From Pseudoalteromonas sp. FUC4 (GTDB taxonomy: Bacteria; Pseudomonadota; Gammaproteobacteria; Enterobacterales; Alteromonadaceae), in the NCBI RefSeq assembly GCF_008370255.1, contig NZ_SEUI01000001.1:304289-362765 (forward strand): DNA of 58,477 nt, in the 5' to 3' direction. The position numbers and the translations under genes are program-made. This document shows positions 34,346 to 44,714 of the stretch, piece by piece. Each line of letters opens with the position of its first letter. Within the stretch, counting starts at the first letter, position 1. A model generated the notes under the pieces. It did no database searches. It had not been told where the DNA came from and saw only the letters and a list, made by a program, of their open reading frames with translations.

Positions 34346-34789
34346 TTAACAAGCTTGTTGGGCGAGTGGTATCTCTGTTGTTTGAGCATTTTTAGTAAAA
34401 CAGTATAGTTTTGTATTCGTTTTACTCAAATCGAACGATAGATTAGTAAGTAATTGGTTATTAACTATATCGGTCCAGGTAATTACGGCTGCAAAATTCC
34501 CGTTATGTAATGCAGAATTTAATACATACTCTAAATTTACTAGGTGTTTTTGCCTAATTACTAAGAGTTTACTTGTATCAATTGAGCATGAATCAAGTAA
34601 AGCTTTACTCGGTACATGATCTGGAGCAATTAGTAACGTCCAAGCATTAGAGCTATTGTATTGGTGTAATACTTTTAAAAGCTCAAAGGTCGCTGAAATT
34701 TCATCTTCAATCTGAATCAAATTTACGCAATCGCTTTGCTCATCTTGTTGGTAACTTTTAACTGTTCTTACGGTAATAGTCTGTAACAT
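34346..34789 (-). CDS. SulA-like cell division inhibitor
   Basis: This 147-residue protein has the SulA core pattern. ELLKVLHQYNSSNAWTLLIAP is followed by CSIDTSKLLVIRQ, then LEYVLNSALHNGNFAAVITW, which aligns by eye with VESMVRALRTGNYSVVIGW in E. coli SulA. SulA is the SOS-induced protein that binds FtsZ and blocks division. The start is ATG at 34789; a GTG four codons upstream is also in frame. A one-mismatch LexA-type dyad lies 25 bases before the ATG, which supports SOS control. Confidence 0.75.
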   Translation of the reverse strand: MLQTITVRTVKSYQQDEQSDCVNLIQIEDEISATFELLKVLHQYNSSNAWTLLIAPDHVPSKALLDSCSIDTSKLLVIRQKHLVNLEYVLNSALHNGNFAAVITWTDIVNNQLLTNLSFDLSKTNTKLYCFTKNAQTTEIPLAQQAC

Positions 34790-34810
34790 AATTTCACTCA
34801 CTGGGTTTTT

Positions 34811-34842
34811 ATACAGTATTTATATACAGTAGTTTATACAGT
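34811..34842 (-). promoter_or_regulatory. Putative SOS/LexA-type operator region with three direct ATACAGT repeats
   Basis: The plus strand has ATACAGT at 34811, 34824 and 34836. The best LexA-like dyad is CAGTATTTATATACAG at 34814-34829, which differs from CTGT-N8-ACAG at a single position. The start codon of the SulA-like gene is 25 bases away. The half-sites are mostly direct rather than inverted repeats, so another regulator is possible. Confidence 0.55.
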
Positions 34843-35011
34843 GCTTTCGTGCAAGCCTTTTATGCTATTTATTTGTACAGTTATTCAGCCTTTGATCATT
34901 GTTTTTATTTTTTTAATTTATAATTCTTTATTAATCAGCTTGTTATGCGGTTATTTTTGAGAAGGTGTTCTAAAAATAAATTTTTAAGTAGTGTCTTAAT
35001 TTTCGGGTTTT

Positions 35012-35069
35012 ATACTGTATAGGCCTATTGCTACGACCATATACAGTACTTTCAAACACTGTATACAGT
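35012..35069. promoter_or_regulatory. Second cluster of ACTGTAT/ATACAGT motifs
   Basis: ATACTGTAT at 35012, ATACAGTA at 35041 and the perfect 12-bp palindrome ACTGTATACAGT at 35058-35069 lie just beyond the Sel1 gene stop. They share the motif of the operator region near 34811. The two clusters bracket a 200-base gene-free stretch upstream of the SulA-like gene. Confidence 0.5.
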
Positions 35070-35087
35070 ACTTTTTCCATAGTTAGT

Positions 35088-35552
35088 CTATGTGTTTTCA
35101 CTCGTGCGAGGGATCATATGAGAAAACTGGAGTTGATGGATTTGTTCGTACAAACTTGCTGCATAACATTGGGCATCTTTAAATCGCTTAGTTTCAATAT
35201 GCTTACGTATATCTGTAACCGCTGCAGTGGCGGGGGCGTATCCCTGACTACTTGCTAAGCTTAACCAAGCTGCAGCATGAAACACACTTTGTGGCACGCC
35301 TTCACCTTTTACAAAAAATAAGCCCAAATAAAACTGTGCTCTATGGTTTCCGGCCATTGCAGCAAGGCGCATCCATTTTACAGCCAATGGAGCTTGATTA
35401 TTTTTTAAATAGTATAGGGCTTTATTTAAAGTATTTTGCTCATTTTTTTTATTATCAATAGGCACAGAAGTATTTTCAGGCTGAGTCACAAAACCTAAAA
35501 TATTATCTAGCTGTTGCTCTAAGTCTTGCTCGCAAGGTGTTGTTTTAAGCAT
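35088..35552 (-). CDS. Sel1-repeat protein
   Basis: This 154-residue protein contains two Sel1-like repeats at about residues 45-120. They are recognisable by APLAVKWMRLAAMAGNHRAQFYLGLFF and SVFHAAAWLSLASSQGYAPA. Sel1 repeats form helical scaffolds for protein contacts. There is no signal peptide, so it is probably cytoplasmic. It lies upstream of the SulA-like gene in the same direction, separated by 300 bases of motif-rich DNA, so they are probably not in one operon. Function unknown. Confidence 0.82.
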   Translation of the reverse strand: MLKTTPCEQDLEQQLDNILGFVTQPENTSVPIDNKKNEQNTLNKALYYLKNNQAPLAVKWMRLAAMAGNHRAQFYLGLFFVKGEGVPQSVFHAAAWLSLASSQGYAPATAAVTDIRKHIETKRFKDAQCYAASLYEQIHQLQFSHMIPRTSENT

Positions 35553-35670
35553 ATTGGTTAATTTATTATTTTAATTACTTTAATAGTTTAGTATATAGCA
35601 AGGTAAAATGTCCTGTAAAAGATAATTTTTATGTTAAAATCCCGCCACTTTTTACTATCACAAGTTTATT

Positions 35671-36963
35671 ATGTTTGAAGCCTTATTTAAACTGAGCGAA
35701 AATAATTCAACAGTTAAACGCGAGTGCGTTGCTGGCCTAACTACCTTTATAACTATGGTATACATTGTATTTGTAAACCCGGCTATGCTTGCTGAAACAG
35801 GGATGGATCAAGGGGCTGCATTTGCAGCAACATGTATAGCAGCTGCAATAGGCTGTTTCATAATGGGTTTGTGGGCAAATTATCCATTAGCATTAGCACC
35901 AGGTATGGGACTAAATGCTTTTTTTACTTATGGTGTCGTATTCGGCATGGGTTATACTTGGCAAGCCGCGTTAGGGGCTGTATTTATGTCGGGTTGTATA
36001 TTTTTATTTTTAAGTTTATTTAAAGTCAGAGAGTGGATTATTAATGCCATACCTCTTGTGCTCAAGCGAGCTATCGCGACGGGTATAGGTGCTTTTTTAG
36101 CATTAATTGCGCTTAAAAATGCAGGCATTATTGTCTCAAGCCCTGCAACATTGGTGCAGTTGGGTGACATTACATCTCCTGGACCGCTATTAGCTATATT
36201 AAGCTTCTTTGTAATCGCAGCGCTTTTATACCGCGATTTTAAAAGTGGCGTACTTATTAGTATTTTATTAGTGACCGGTATTGCTCTAAGTTTTGGGCTT
36301 GTTGAATATCACGGTGTTATAGCTATGCCACCATCAATAATGCCTACATTTATGCAGCTAGATTTTGCAGCCGCTTTTGATATATCAATGATGAGTGTTA
36401 TTTTTGCCTTCTTATTTGTCGATCTTTTTGATACTTCAGGTACGTTAGTTGCTGTAACCCAAAAAGCGGGTTTAGCGGATGAAAAGGGCAATATGCCTCG
36501 TTTAGGACGCGCATTAAGTGCTGACAGCTCAGCAACTATCGCAGGTGCAATGCTAGGTACATCGACTACTACATCTTATATAGAATCGGTTGCTGGTGTA
36601 TCTGTTGGCGGACGTACTGGTTTAACGGCTGTAGTTGTAGGTATTTGCTTTTTACTAATGATGTTTTTTGCACCACTTGCCCAAATGGTACCGGCTTATG
36701 CTACGGCAGGTGCTATTTTGTACGTAGCTGTACTGATGCTACAAAATTTAAAGTTTGTAAATTGGGATGATATGACCGATGCAATTCCTGTTACTGTGGT
36801 ATTACTAATGACACCATTAACGTTTTCGATTGCTCACGGTATTGCACTTGGCTTTATATCTTACACCGCGGTTAAAGTATTGTGTGGTAAAAAAGATCAA
36901 GTCAGTATTAGTGTTTGGATATTAACAGCCTTGTTTGTTTTTAAGTTTGCATTTTTGTCTTAA
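35671..36963 (+). CDS. AzgA-type NCS2 purine permease (adenine/guanine/hypoxanthine)
   Basis: This 430-residue membrane protein has the length and motifs of the AzgA branch. The N-terminus is VAGLTTFITMVYIVFVNPAML, followed by PLALAPGMGLNAFF, VDLFDTSGTLVAVTQ and STTTSYIESVAGV. E. coli relatives import adenine, guanine or hypoxanthine with protons across the inner membrane; which base is used here is not readable. No purine riboswitch fits in the 118-base leader. A terminator follows. Confidence 0.92.
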   Translation: MFEALFKLSENNSTVKRECVAGLTTFITMVYIVFVNPAMLAETGMDQGAAFAATCIAAAIGCFIMGLWANYPLALAPGMGLNAFFTYGVVFGMGYTWQAALGAVFMSGCIFLFLSLFKVREWIINAIPLVLKRAIATGIGAFLALIALKNAGIIVSSPATLVQLGDITSPGPLLAILSFFVIAALLYRDFKSGVLISILLVTGIALSFGLVEYHGVIAMPPSIMPTFMQLDFAAAFDISMMSVIFAFLFVDLFDTSGTLVAVTQKAGLADEKGNMPRLGRALSADSSATIAGAMLGTSTTTSYIESVAGVSVGGRTGLTAVVVGICFLLMMFFAPLAQMVPAYATAGAILYVAVLMLQNLKFVNWDDMTDAIPVTVVLLMTPLTFSIAHGIALGFISYTAVKVLCGKKDQVSISVWILTALFVFKFAFLS

Positions 36964-36980
36964 TGGCTAACGAAAAATAA

Positions 36981-37018
36981 AAAAAGCCTGCAAAAATTTA
37001 ATTTGTGCAGGCTTTTTA
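36981..37018. terminator. Bidirectional terminator between the purine permease and the convergent coiled-coil gene
   Basis: A 12-bp perfect inverted repeat, AAAAAGCCTGCA with TGCAGGCTTTTT, flanks an AT-rich loop. There are T runs on both strands. Confidence 0.88.
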
Positions 37019-37034
37019 ATGCTTTTATAAAAAA

Positions 37035-37793
37035 CTACCATTTCTTTTTCGGAGCAAACAATATGTCTAAATCATCTTGCTCAGCTTCTGTTTTCTTTTT
37101 AAGTGCGCTTGCGTTAGAAGCTCTTAGTTCTACACTTATGGCTTCTAAGTAACCTTCAACTTCCAGGCGTTTTGCTGTTACATATTCGTCAGAATAGGTG
37201 ACTGCACTGAGTGTTGCTTGCGCTTTTTCAAAGTACTGTCTTGCAGAGCCAACCATACTGGCTGAACGGGCAGACAAACCACGCTTTATTTGGCTTTCAA
37301 TATTAATACGTAGTTGTAGTTTTTCGAGGCGTTTATCTTCTAAAACAAAAACTTGGCTATTAATACGACCTTTATTATGTTCAGAGCGTAAAATTGAGCG
37401 CAATTTTTTGATGCCTTGAATTAGGCCAACAAGTTGTTTGTCATTATTGGGTAACGCTAGGGCTTCACTGCTGTTGTCTAAAACTGCATTGGAGAGGTGC
37501 GTTTTAGCCTCACCTAAGCGGCTTTTAAGTGCTTTAGATGTTGGCGAATTAGTAACCATCGTATTTAATGCTTCGTAAATACGGCGTTGCAATACACGGA
37601 TTATATTTTCAGAAAGAGGTATATTGGCACTATTCATTAGCGCTTCTTCTGTTTCTTCTATTATAGCTTTTTGTTTTGTAAGCTCTTTACGTCGTTCTGC
37701 TTCTTGTTTTTCTTTGTGTTGTTGTACAGCACTTACCCAAAGTGCAATCACAATCAATGCAACTATAAGCACTATTATAATAGAAACGATCAT
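37035..37793 (-). CDS. Membrane-anchored hypothetical coiled-coil protein
   Basis: This 252-residue protein has one N-terminal membrane helix at about 2-22. A highly charged helical region follows (KEKQEAERRKELTKQK), then further helices, and it ends in LDILFAPKKKW. It looks like an inner-membrane anchor with a cytoplasmic or periplasmic coiled coil. I do not recognise a characterised family. It is divergent from cysB with 322 bases between them. Confidence 0.75.
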   Translation of the reverse strand: MIVSIIIVLIVALIVIALWVSAVQQHKEKQEAERRKELTKQKAIIEETEEALMNSANIPLSENIIRVLQRRIYEALNTMVTNSPTSKALKSRLGEAKTHLSNAVLDNSSEALALPNNDKQLVGLIQGIKKLRSILRSEHNKGRINSQVFVLEDKRLEKLQLRINIESQIKRGLSARSASMVGSARQYFEKAQATLSAVTYSDEYVTAKRLEVEGYLEAISVELRASNASALKKKTEAEQDDLDILFAPKKKW

Positions 37794-39093
<1,300 letters not shown>

Positions 39094-39128
39094 CTCTGAA
39101 TTAACCTGAGCTACATTTCACGAACAAT

Positions 39129-39165
39129 AAAAAAGCTGCCTATTTTAAAATAGGCAGCTTTTTCT
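39129..39165. terminator. Bidirectional terminator between convergent cysB and sdaA
   Basis: A 17-bp perfect inverted repeat (AAAAAGCTGCCTATTTT with its reverse complement) has T and A runs at either end, so it can serve both genes. Confidence 0.92.
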
Positions 39166-39181
39166 TTTTATAGCGAGCTGA

Positions 39182-40558
39182 TTAACATTCGATAATATTA
39201 ACTGCTAATCCACCGCGAGCGGTTTCTTTGTATTTGGTTTTCATATCGTTGCCGGTTTCAAGCATGGTTTTAATCACTTTATCAAGTGATACCTTTTGCT
39301 CGCCACTGCCACGAATAGCTAAACGTGAGGCATTAATTGCTTTAATCGCGCCCATTGCATTTCGTTCAATACACGGCACTTGTACTAAGCCACCAACAGG
39401 GTCGCACGTGAGGCCTAAATTATGCTCCATACCAATTTCTGCTGCGTTTTCTACCTGTACAACATTGCCACCAACAATTTCTGTTAATGCGCCTGCAGCC
39501 ATAGAGCAGGCAACGCCAACTTCACCTTGGCAACCCACTTCAGCACCCGATATAGAGGCATTCTTTTTATATAAAATACCAATAGCAGCAGCCGTTAATA
39601 AATAACGCGTGGCTATATCGCGGTCTACTTCTTTCACAAATGTGTGATAGTACATAAGCACAGCAGGTAAAATACCCGCAGCACCATTAGTTGGTGCGGT
39701 AACTACACGGCCACCGGCAGCATTTTCTTCGTTTACGGCAAGGGCAAATAAATCAACCCAGTCCATTGCACGAAGTGGATCGTTACTGACCTCTATATTT
39801 AGTTTTAAGTATAAGCTGGGCGCACGGCGTTTTACTTTTAAGCCGCCAGGTAAAATACCTTCTGTACGCATACCACGCTCAATACAGGCCATCATTACTT
39901 TCCAGATATGAAACAACGTGTCTTTTATTTCATCTTCAGTGCGCAGTGTTTTTTCGTTTTTCATCATCAAGCTAGATACACTCAAACCTGACTCTTTACA
40001 CATTTCTAGTAGCTCTTTTGCGCTACTGAAAGGGAAAGGAGCTGGGTTTTTTTCTCTAATATCAAGGGCTGCTTGTTTTTCGTTTTCAAACTCTTCGTCA
40101 GTCACAATAAAGCCACCGCCGATAGAGTAATAAACTTTGCTGTAAACTTTTTCGCCGTTGTTTGAAGCGATAATTTCCATTGCATTAGAGTGCTTAGGCA
40201 GCGTTTTGCGACGATGAAAAACAATTGCACCTTGTTTTGGAAACTTAGCTTTATGTGTCTTGTTTAAATAAATAACTTGGTCATTTTCGATAGTCGCCAA
40301 AATATCATCGACTAAATCGGCATCTATTGTTTCAGGATCGTAACCGGCTAAGCCTAAAATTACTGCTTTCCCAGAACCATGGCCAACGCCTGTTTGACCA
40401 AGTGAGCCGTAAAGCTCTACTTTAATATCGGTAACATTTGCTAATAATTGTTGTTCTTGTAGGTCATTAACAAATAAGCGTGATGCGCGCATTGGGCCAA
40501 CGGTGTGTGATGACGAAGGGCCAATACCAATGCTAAACATATCAAATGCACTGATCAT
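39182..40558 (-). CDS. sdaA: L-serine ammonia-lyase (serine deaminase), iron-sulfur type
   Basis: This 458-residue enzyme converts L-serine to pyruvate and ammonia. It starts [21 protein letters not shown], the SdaA N-terminus. The C-terminal half has the Cys motifs [25 protein letters not shown] and the cofactor region for the [4Fe-4S] cluster. Start ATG at 40558 is chosen over an in-frame start 60 bases upstream because it matches the family length (454 in E. coli). It is the last gene of a pabB-nudL-sdaA cluster, an order shared with E. coli. Confidence 0.96.
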   Translation of the reverse strand: MISAFDMFSIGIGPSSSHTVGPMRASRLFVNDLQEQQLLANVTDIKVELYGSLGQTGVGHGSGKAVILGLAGYDPETIDADLVDDILATIENDQVIYLNKTHKAKFPKQGAIVFHRRKTLPKHSNAMEIIASNNGEKVYSKVYYSIGGGFIVTDEEFENEKQAALDIREKNPAPFPFSSAKELLEMCKESGLSVSSLMMKNEKTLRTEDEIKDTLFHIWKVMMACIERGMRTEGILPGGLKVKRRAPSLYLKLNIEVSNDPLRAMDWVDLFALAVNEENAAGGRVVTAPTNGAAGILPAVLMYYHTFVKEVDRDIATRYLLTAAAIGILYKKNASISGAEVGCQGEVGVACSMAAGALTEIVGGNVVQVENAAEIGMEHNLGLTCDPVGGLVQVPCIERNAMGAIKAINASRLAIRGSGEQKVSLDKVIKTMLETGNDMKTKYKETARGGLAVNIIEC

Positions 40559-40661
40559 AATGTGTGTGTCTCTACTTTGTTTTACCAGCACTAAGCTGCT
40601 CTTTGAACGGTCGAGCATGATAACGTGGAATTAAGATTGTGTAACTACTAATAATGAAGAT

Positions 40662-41219
40662 TTAAACTGGTAAGGCGAGTTGTTTTGTAAAGTTTTTTAT
40701 AATGCTTGCAGTCGCACCCCAAAGTAAACCGTGTGGGGTTTTAAAACCTTGCAAAATAACTGTTTTTCCAAATCGTTGAAAAGGCAAAGGTTGCCAGTTA
40801 GCTTCGTTATTTAGCTCGGTAACAGAAAGCAAAAAACTTGCTTGTACTTCATTGTAGTCATTTTTCCAGGTGGTATCTTTACTAAGTAACCCCACATACG
40901 GGCTAATACTAAAACCCGTTAAGGTTGAATACTCAGGTAAGTGGCCTAATACGTTTACGTTACTCGGAGTAATATTTAGCTCTTCTCTTAATTCGCGAAG
41001 TGCTGTGGTGCGAAGAGTTATATCGCTCACTTCAAACTTTCCTCCAGGTAAACAAATTTCCCCAGGGTGATGGTGTAAATAAGTAGGGCGTTTACACAGT
41101 AAAATATGTGCATGGTTATCTATATCAATAATTGGCAGCATAACAGCGCTAGCGCGTTTTTTACGCGTGTCTTTTAACTGGTTTGGCGCAGCTGTAGGAC
41201 TTAACAGAAACCGCGCCAT
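40662..41219 (-). CDS. nudL: CoA pyrophosphatase NudL (Nudix hydrolase)
   Basis: This 185-residue Nudix protein has the box GGKFEVSD...RELREEL. The usual first Glu of the box is Asp, as it is in E. coli NudL. HLPEYSTLTGFSISPYVG is also typical of this UPF0035 branch. NudL-type enzymes are thought to hydrolyse coenzyme A and its derivatives. ATG at 41219 is preferred; a TTG six codons upstream is also in frame. It sits 24 bases after pabB and before sdaA, as in E. coli. Confidence 0.92.
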   Translation of the reverse strand: MARFLLSPTAAPNQLKDTRKKRASAVMLPIIDIDNHAHILLCKRPTYLHHHPGEICLPGGKFEVSDITLRTTALRELREELNITPSNVNVLGHLPEYSTLTGFSISPYVGLLSKDTTWKNDYNEVQASFLLSVTELNNEANWQPLPFQRFGKTVILQGFKTPHGLLWGATASIIKNFTKQLALPV

Positions 41220-41243
41220 AATGTGTTCACTATTCAAAGCGAC

Positions 41244-42602
41244 CTACTGTTTTAATAAAGGGAGGATTTTATTTACTTTATCGTAAGTTTCTTGATATTC
41301 CAATTCGACTTTAGAATCAGCTACTATTCCGCCGCCTGCCCAGCAGTAAATTTGCGCTTTGTGGCACACCAAGGTGCGAATAGTGATACTGGTGTCCATA
41401 TTTCCACACGCACTTAAATAACCAATTGAGCCACAATAAATGCTGCGGCGATGCGGCTCTAGTTCTTCAATTATTTCCATCGCTCTAATTTTTGGCGCAC
41501 CGGTGATTGAGCCACCCGGAAAAGCCGCTTTTAGCTGATCGACCGCTGTTTTACCTTCATCAAGTTCTGAGGTGACCGTGCTTACTAAATGATGCACTGC
41601 CGGAAAGCTTTCAATAGCAAAAAGGGAAGGGACATGAACGCTGCCTGGTTTTGCTACTTTGCCTAAGTCGTTACGTAGTAAATCAACAATCATTACATTT
41701 TCAGCGCGATCTTTAGCTGATGCTGCGAGTGTTTGGGCTTGGCGTTGATCCTCCAGTGCATCCGCTTTTCGCGGCAGTGTGCCTTTAATAGGTTTGGTTT
41801 CTACAACGTTATTATTTACAGATATAAAGCGCTCAGGGGAAATTGATAAAATAGCCCCTTGAGGGTGATTTATAAAGCTTGAAAACGGCGCTTTATTTGC
41901 TTCACGCAATTTAATATAAGCTGTCCAAGGTGAGCCTTCAAACTGAGCGTTAAAGCGCTGCGCTAAATTAATTTGGTAACAATCGCCACTTTTTAAATAC
42001 TCCTCAATTTGGGCAAACTTTGCAGCGTACTCCGTTTCGCTCATATTTGATTGCCAGTCGCTGTTTAGGGCAAAGGACTGCGTATTAACTTGGGAGTTAA
42101 CGTGCGTATTTAAATATTGCTCATAAAGCGCTAGTCGATCGGTGTTTGGCTGCGATACATAAAACCAGCTTTGTTGCTTCTTGTCGTAAATAAGGGCATC
42201 TAAGTAAAGGCCAATAGCCATTTGGGGAAGATTAATGTCTTCAATAGCATGAGTGGGGATGTTTTCAATTGTACGCCCTAAGTCGTAGCCAAAGTAGCCA
42301 AGCCAGCCGCCGTTAAAGGGTAAATCGTAATCGGCTTTTGTTTTGTCAAGGCGTGAAAGCTCATTATTCATAATTTCAAAGCAGTTATCACTACTTTCTA
42401 TATTATTTAAAAGGCTTTTATTATTTTTTACTTCAAGGGTACTTTGTGGCTCAATGGCAACAATATCAAAACGACTGTTTATATGATTACTATTTGCAGA
42501 ATCTAATAGAATTGCATAGGGCAAATGTGAAAAATGCGCAAAAACGTCAATGCAGTTTTGTGTTATGCCTAATTTAATACAATTTTTTTTATTGTTTAGC
42601 AT
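41244..42602 (-). CDS. pabB: Aminodeoxychorismate synthase component I
   Basis: This 452-residue enzyme aminates chorismate to 4-amino-4-deoxychorismate on the way to folate. The chorismate-binding domain shows CYQINLAQRF, VETKPIKGTLPR, DLLRNDLGKVA and GSITGAPKIRAMEII. Length matches E. coli PabB (453). AAGGGG lies about 7 bases before the ATG. The glutamine amidotransferase partner PabA is not nearby. The gene is divergent from the fumarase gene over a 155-base gap. Confidence 0.95.
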   Translation of the reverse strand: MLNNKKNCIKLGITQNCIDVFAHFSHLPYAILLDSANSNHINSRFDIVAIEPQSTLEVKNNKSLLNNIESSDNCFEIMNNELSRLDKTKADYDLPFNGGWLGYFGYDLGRTIENIPTHAIEDINLPQMAIGLYLDALIYDKKQQSWFYVSQPNTDRLALYEQYLNTHVNSQVNTQSFALNSDWQSNMSETEYAAKFAQIEEYLKSGDCYQINLAQRFNAQFEGSPWTAYIKLREANKAPFSSFINHPQGAILSISPERFISVNNNVVETKPIKGTLPRKADALEDQRQAQTLAASAKDRAENVMIVDLLRNDLGKVAKPGSVHVPSLFAIESFPAVHHLVSTVTSELDEGKTAVDQLKAAFPGGSITGAPKIRAMEIIEELEPHRRSIYCGSIGYLSACGNMDTSITIRTLVCHKAQIYCWAGGGIVADSKVELEYQETYDKVNKILPLLKQ

Positions 42603-42757
42603 TTACTGCCCCTTTAAGAACTGGCTCGAAACGGGCTGGGAGGGTATCATAAGTCAAATTTTTTGGCAGCACTAAGCTGCAAAAAACAGTGCAAACCACC
42701 GTCACCGGTTTGATTTAGATTACGCGACAACGCGTAACGGTAACTTAAGGAACCACT

Positions 42758-44284
42758 ATGAGTACAATTTGTCAGCAAGACTTTATTGATAGCATTGAAG
42801 ATGCATTGCAATATATTTCGTTCTATCACCCACTTGATTTTGTTCAAGCACTCGAAAAAGCGTACAACAAAGAACAAAGTAAAGCGGCTAAAGACGCCAT
42901 TGCACAAATTTTAATTAACTCACGCATGTCGGCTGAAGGCAAGCGTCCACTTTGCCAAGACACCGGTATTATTACCTGTTTTGTTAAAGTAGGTATGGAT
43001 GTTAAGTGGGATAAAACAGATTTAACCGTTCAACAAATGGTTGATGAAGGTACTCGTCGTGCGTATTTGAACCCAGATAACCCTTTACGTGCATCTATTG
43101 TTGCAGATCCTGCTGGTACGCGTAAAAATACTAAAGATAATACGCCTTCGGTTGTGCATATTGATTTAGTAGCGGGTGGAAAAGTAGAAGTAATGGTTGC
43201 GGCTAAAGGCGGCGGCTCTGAAAACAAAAGTAAAATGGTTATGCTAAACCCATCAGATGATGTTGCTGCATGGGTAGAAAAAACACTACCAACAATGGGT
43301 GCTGGTTGGTGTCCGCCAGGCATGCTAGGAATAGGTATTGGTGGTACGGCTGAAAAAGCAGCAGTAATGGCTAAAGAGTCGTTAATGGATCCGGTTGATA
43401 TCCATGAATTAATGGAACGCGGCGCAGAGACAACTGAAGAAAAACTGCGTTTAGAAATTTTTGACCGTGCTAATAAATTAGGTATTGGCGCACAAGGTTT
43501 AGGCGGTTTAACAACGGTTGTTGATGTTAAAATTAAAACAGCACCAACGCATGCAGCTTCAAAACCTGTAGTAATGATCCCAAATTGTGCGGCAACTCGC
43601 CATGTACATTTTACGCTTGACGGTTCTGGCCCTGCTAATTTAAAAGCACCTAAACTAGAAGATTGGCCACAAGTAACATTTGAAGTGGGTGAAGGCACAC
43701 GTCGTGTTGATTTAAATACACTGACTAAAAAAGATGTTCAAGAATGGAAAATGGGTGAAACCGTTTTACTTTCGGGCACTATTTTAACAGGTCGTGATGC
43801 AGCGCATAAACGTTTGCAAGATATGATCAACTCAGGTGAAGGTTTACCTGAGGGCGTAGACTTTGATAATAAATTTATTTATTACGTAGGCCCTGTGGAT
43901 GCGGTACGCGATGAAGCAGTAGGTCCTGCTGGCCCTACAACAGCCACTCGCATGGATAAATTTACCGATATGATGCTAGAAAAAACAGGCATTGTAGGCA
44001 TGATTGGTAAAGCTGAACGTGGCCCTGCAACGGTTGAGTCTATTAAAGAGCATAAATCTGTTTATTTAATGGCTGTAGGCGGTGCAGCTTACTTAGTATC
44101 TAAAGCGATTAAAAAAGCGCGTGTTGTAGCTTTTGAAGATTTAGGTATGGAAGCTATTTACGAATTTGAAGTAGAAGATATGCCAGTGACTGTTGCAGTA
44201 GACAGTGAAGGCGCCAATGCGCATACACAAGGCCCTGCTATCTGGAAAGCTAAAATTGAAGAGCTTGATAGCAAGCTAAAATAA
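42758..44284 (+). CDS. Fumarate hydratase class I (iron-sulfur type)
   Basis: This 508-residue enzyme interconverts fumarate and malate in the citric acid cycle using an oxygen-labile [4Fe-4S] cluster. It has both parts of the class I layout. The N-terminal part has KRPLCQDTGIITCFV, with the first cluster Cys, and IPNCAATRHVHFTLDGSGPA. The C-terminal beta domain has YYVGPVDAVRDEAVGPAGPTTATRMD. AAGGA lies about 6 bases before the ATG. A strong terminator follows. Class II FumC is not seen in this window. Confidence 0.95.
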   Translation: MSTICQQDFIDSIEDALQYISFYHPLDFVQALEKAYNKEQSKAAKDAIAQILINSRMSAEGKRPLCQDTGIITCFVKVGMDVKWDKTDLTVQQMVDEGTRRAYLNPDNPLRASIVADPAGTRKNTKDNTPSVVHIDLVAGGKVEVMVAAKGGGSENKSKMVMLNPSDDVAAWVEKTLPTMGAGWCPPGMLGIGIGGTAEKAAVMAKESLMDPVDIHELMERGAETTEEKLRLEIFDRANKLGIGAQGLGGLTTVVDVKIKTAPTHAASKPVVMIPNCAATRHVHFTLDGSGPANLKAPKLEDWPQVTFEVGEGTRRVDLNTLTKKDVQEWKMGETVLLSGTILTGRDAAHKRLQDMINSGEGLPEGVDFDNKFIYYVGPVDAVRDEAVGPAGPTTATRMDKFTDMMLEKTGIVGMIGKAERGPATVESIKEHKSVYLMAVGGAAYLVSKAIKKARVVAFEDLGMEAIYEFEVEDMPVTVAVDSEGANAHTQGPAIWKAKIEELDSKLK

Positions 44285-44302
44285 CGTACGTTTTGTATTT
44301 TT

Positions 44303-44333
44303 AAAAAGCGAGCCTAGTGCTCGCTTTTTTGTT
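44303..44333 (+). terminator. Rho-independent terminator after fumarase
   Basis: An 11-bp stem, AAAAAGCGAGC with GCTCGCTTTTT around loop CTAGT, is followed by more T residues. Confidence 0.9.
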
Positions 44334-44471
44334 TTTTTAAATAGAGTTATTAGTAAGTTTACAGCTCTGACCAGTTTGCGAAAAAGCTCACTTTTTACTG
44401 AAAACCTATAGGCAGCAGTACGTGTCGGGCAAGTAGCACTTGTATATTAAACTTTACATGCAATCGCTGTA

Positions 44472-44485
44472 TTACGTGTACGTAA
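44472..44485. promoter_or_regulatory. LiuR-like palindrome upstream of leucine dehydrogenase
   Basis: TTACGTGTACGTAA is a dyad with perfect 6-bp arms around a 2-base centre, 229 bases before the leucine dehydrogenase start. It resembles the MerR-family LiuR site of branched-chain amino acid degradation genes. It is followed by another ACGTAA. The remaining gene-free sequence at 44334-44714 has no ORF, and the distance to the start suggests a long leader. Confidence 0.5.
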
Positions 44486-44714
44486 ACGTAAGTTAGTGAG
44501 GTTCTTATATTTATAGTATTTAAAACTTACAAATGACGGTTTTGTGAATTTTTTATCTATATAAAAGTTTTAATTTGGTTATTTAATTTAAGCTTAATGT
44601 TTTCATTGGTTTTATCATCTGTGAGTATAGCGAACACGTATATGAAGTGATAAAGTCTCGGCAATTTCCTGCGCGCATACCCTCTCACGGGTTAACTATT
44701 TCGGAGTATTTTAA

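Noticed and set aside
35553..35670. Purine riboswitch before the purine permease
   Set aside because: The leader is only 118 bases, AT-rich, and shows neither the conserved three-way junction nor the loop motifs of a purine riboswitch.
39228..39605. Antisense frame of 125 codons opposite sdaA
   Set aside because: It is entirely inside a conserved gene, and its predicted protein shows no domain pattern.
43030..43698. Long antisense frame of 222 codons inside the fumarase gene
   Set aside because: It lies fully opposite a strongly supported enzyme, its sequence is low in family-like patterns, and it lacks a ribosome site. It is a shadow of codon bias.
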